Shown here piece after piece: positions 6,885 to 8,009 of a stretch of 8,009 bases of DNA (positions within the stretch are counted from its first letter, which is position 1; each line of letters begins with the position of its first letter). Below the pieces are notes generated by a model that saw only the letters and a list, made by a program, of their open reading frames with translations, made no database searches and had not been told where the DNA came from. The stretch comes from Acholeplasmataceae bacterium (GTDB lineage: Bacteria; Bacillota_I; Bacilli_A; Acholeplasmatales; Acholeplasmataceae). Both the position numbers and the translations under genes were made by a program. The DNA is taken from contig JAUSOA010000136.1 in the NCBI GenBank assembly GCA_030656435.1, positions 1 to 8,009 of the forward strand, given 5' to 3'.

Positions 6885-8009
6885 TTAGTTAAAGTTTGGA
6901 TAAATTAAAATTTCAGAAATTGTAAGTTTAGCTGGTAAAGAAATTAATGTTCCACCAAGCGTACCAAAATCTAATTCAAATTTAACGTTTGTTACTAAAT
7001 TAGCAACTGTAAATTCTACAACCACTACCTTTTCAACACCAGCTTCTAGGTTGAAATCATACATGTTTCCTGGAAGAATTGAAGCATATCCAGCATCTGG
7101 TAATATCAAATTAACACGAAGGTCTCTTGTGACATCACTTTGAATGATGAATTTTAATACATATTTTCCTGGAGTAAGGTCGCCAATCATTTGATATAGA
7201 TGAGGTTGGTAAGCTTGTGCAGCTACACCAGTCACATCAATTACCATCTTACCATCAACATAAGTCATTGTACCTTGGCCAGTACCTTCAGTATATAAAG
7301 TGAAGCCTAATACTTGGTCAGCAGTTCCATTTAATAAAAGTTCTGGAGCAGCTGCTACATTTTTCTTCATTGAAAGGTTATCAAATGTAAGTGTTTGTGC
7401 AACTGCATTATCAACACCTGCTTCAAATGGAGTAAATTGTGTACCAAATTCAAACTTGAATTCGAATGGAAGAGTAACTGAAGAGCCTGTAGTAAATGTT
7501 AATGTATATGTAGCCTTTGTTGTAGTAATTGCAACAGGACCAGTTGTTACTAAGTTATTCCATCCACCAGCTTCACCTTGTGTAAAGAATGGTGTTAAAT
7601 TAAGTGCCTTTGATGCATATGCATCAAATGTAAATGTGTAGGATGTGTCAGCTTCTAAAACAAGCTTAGTTCCATAAATAAGTTGTAGTAAATATCCAGC
7701 AGTACCATTCGTATACTTGTTTAAAGTATATACAAATTCACCATTAACAACTGTAAGTGTAGCTTGTGAACCTTCCCAGTCATTATGGAAACCAACCCAA
7801 CCAAGGTTAGAGAAGTCACCATTTGTTACGATTTCATCTAATAGAGCTTCTTGAAGTTTAACTTCAGAGAATTTAACTAGACCATTCGCAAATCCTGGTT
7901 GTGTACCAAGTTCAAACACGATATTCACAACGTGTGTTGGCTTAGTCACAGTAAATAGTACTTCATAAGTAGCTTCTGTAGTTGTAATTGCAACACCATC
8001 TTCTCTTGC
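6885..8009 (-). CDS. Protein with tandem CBM4/9-like carbohydrate-binding modules, 5' part outside the window
   Basis: The frame is open from the right edge to a TAA at 6887-6885, giving the last 374 residues. A GTG at 7949 is only an internal valine codon; the reading frame runs on upstream through VAITTTEATYEVLFT, so the true start is beyond 8009. The visible part holds the tail of one module (residues about 1-53), a complete module (about 57-216: EIVTNGDFSN, GWVGFHNDW, QLIYGTKLVLEADTSYTFTF, FEFGTQ, TFDNLSM) and a third, more diverged one (about 222-371: PELLLNG, YQMIGDLTPGKYVLKF, LDFGT, LTISEILIY). These are marks of the CBM4/9 jelly-roll family, found at the ends of secreted glycanases and binding proteins. 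The protein ends NFN with no sorting signal or C-terminal membrane segment, so any anchor or catalytic domain lies upstream. Being 12 nt from the binding-protein gene, it is very likely in the same operon and probably captures glycan at the surface. Whether it has an enzyme domain cannot be seen. Confidence 0.8.
   Translation of the reverse strand, partial: AREDGVAITTTEATYEVLFTVTKPTHVVNIVFELGTQPGFANGLVKFSEVKLQEALLDEIVTNGDFSNLGWVGFHNDWEGSQATLTVVNGEFVYTLNKYTNGTAGYLLQLIYGTKLVLEADTSYTFTFDAYASKALNLTPFFTQGEAGGWNNLVTTGPVAITTTKATYTLTFTTGSSVTLPFEFKFEFGTQFTPFEAGVDNAVAQTLTFDNLSMKKNVAAAPELLLNGTADQVLGFTLYTEGTGQGTMTYVDGKMVIDVTGVAAQAYQPHLYQMIGDLTPGKYVLKFIIQSDVTRDLRVNLILPDAGYASILPGNMYDFNLEAGVEKVVVVEFTVANLVTNVKFELDFGTLGGTLISLPAKLTISEILIYPNFN
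7491..7995 (-). repeat. Pair of 46-bp imperfect direct repeats marking a module period of 153 residues
   Basis: Bases 7491-7536 and 7950-7995 align without gaps with 36 of 46 identical. The offset of 459 bp is exactly 153 codons and both copies are in the same frame, coding VAITTTKATYTLTFT and VAITTTEATYEVLFT. This is the conserved strand near the C-terminal end of each CBM4/9-like module and shows that the modules arose by tandem duplication. Confidence 0.7.

Larger units (their letters stand above)
1..8009 (-). other. Probable single operon for glycan capture and ABC import
   Basis: Six genes point the same way with spacings of 12, 67, -8, 4 and -1 nt. No clear terminator or opposing gene breaks the run, and the only possible break is the hairpin at 5360-5382. 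Both outer genes run off the window, so the operon is longer than what is seen. No nucleotide-binding ATPase of the MsmK/UgpC type is encoded here. Confidence 0.75.

Noticed and set aside
7300..7641. Plus-strand open frame of 113 codons inside the CBM-module gene
   Set aside because: It is antisense to the repeat modules, and its valine- and asparagine-rich sequence mirrors the threonine- and valine-rich coding strand.
7947..7949. GTG as the start of the CBM-module protein
   Set aside because: The same frame stays open to 8009 and the upstream residues match the repeated strand of the next module, so this codon is internal.
1..8009. Mycoplasma-type code (TGA as tryptophan)
   Set aside because: Tryptophans are encoded by TGG throughout, and a TGA ends the MalF-type permease at 1390 at the expected family length.

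Overview
The window is one block of genes, all read on the minus strand, so transcription runs from the right edge (8009) to the left edge (1). The DNA is fairly AT-rich. Tryptophan is written TGG and TGA acts as a stop (it ends the gene at 1390), so the code is the standard bacterial one and not the Mycoplasma code. The lipoprotein signal, the strong GGAGG ribosome sites, the AT bias and the protein style suggest a low-GC Bacillota/Mycoplasmatota member, perhaps an Acholeplasma- or Izemoplasma-like lineage. That placement is inference from style only.

In transcription order the block holds six genes. (1) 8009-6885 is the 3' part of a protein built from tandem CBM4/9-like carbohydrate-binding modules; its start lies outside the window. 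(2) 6872-5403 is a lipoprotein solute-binding protein of the sugar-ABC type. (3) 5335-2267 is an unusual 1022-residue protein with a transmembrane anchor, two jelly-roll carbohydrate-binding-like domains, a helical stretch and a second complete solute-binding domain. (4) 2274-1390 is a MalF/UgpA-type permease. (5) 1385-504 is a MalG/UgpE-type permease. (6) 504-1 is a secreted NHL-repeat (beta-propeller) protein whose 3' end lies outside the window. Spacings are 12 nt, 67 nt, 8-nt overlap, 4 nt and 1-nt overlap, so this is very probably one operon. The only gap of any size (5336-5402) holds a perfect 9-bp hairpin, a TATAAT-like box and a small hairpin that overlaps a ribosome site.

Taken together the genes look like a surface glycan capture and import system: carbohydrate-binding modules and a propeller protein outside, a free lipid-anchored binding protein, a second binding domain tethered beside carbohydrate-binding domains, and a two-subunit permease. 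No ATPase, glycoside hydrolase or regulator is seen here, so energy would have to come from an ATPase encoded elsewhere. The substrate cannot be told from the sequence. The parts most worth attention are the tethered CBM-plus-SBP fusion next to an ordinary SBP, and the coupled NHL-propeller gene. No tRNA, rRNA, CRISPR array, insertion sequence or phage gene was seen, and there is no non-coding stretch longer than 67 bases.
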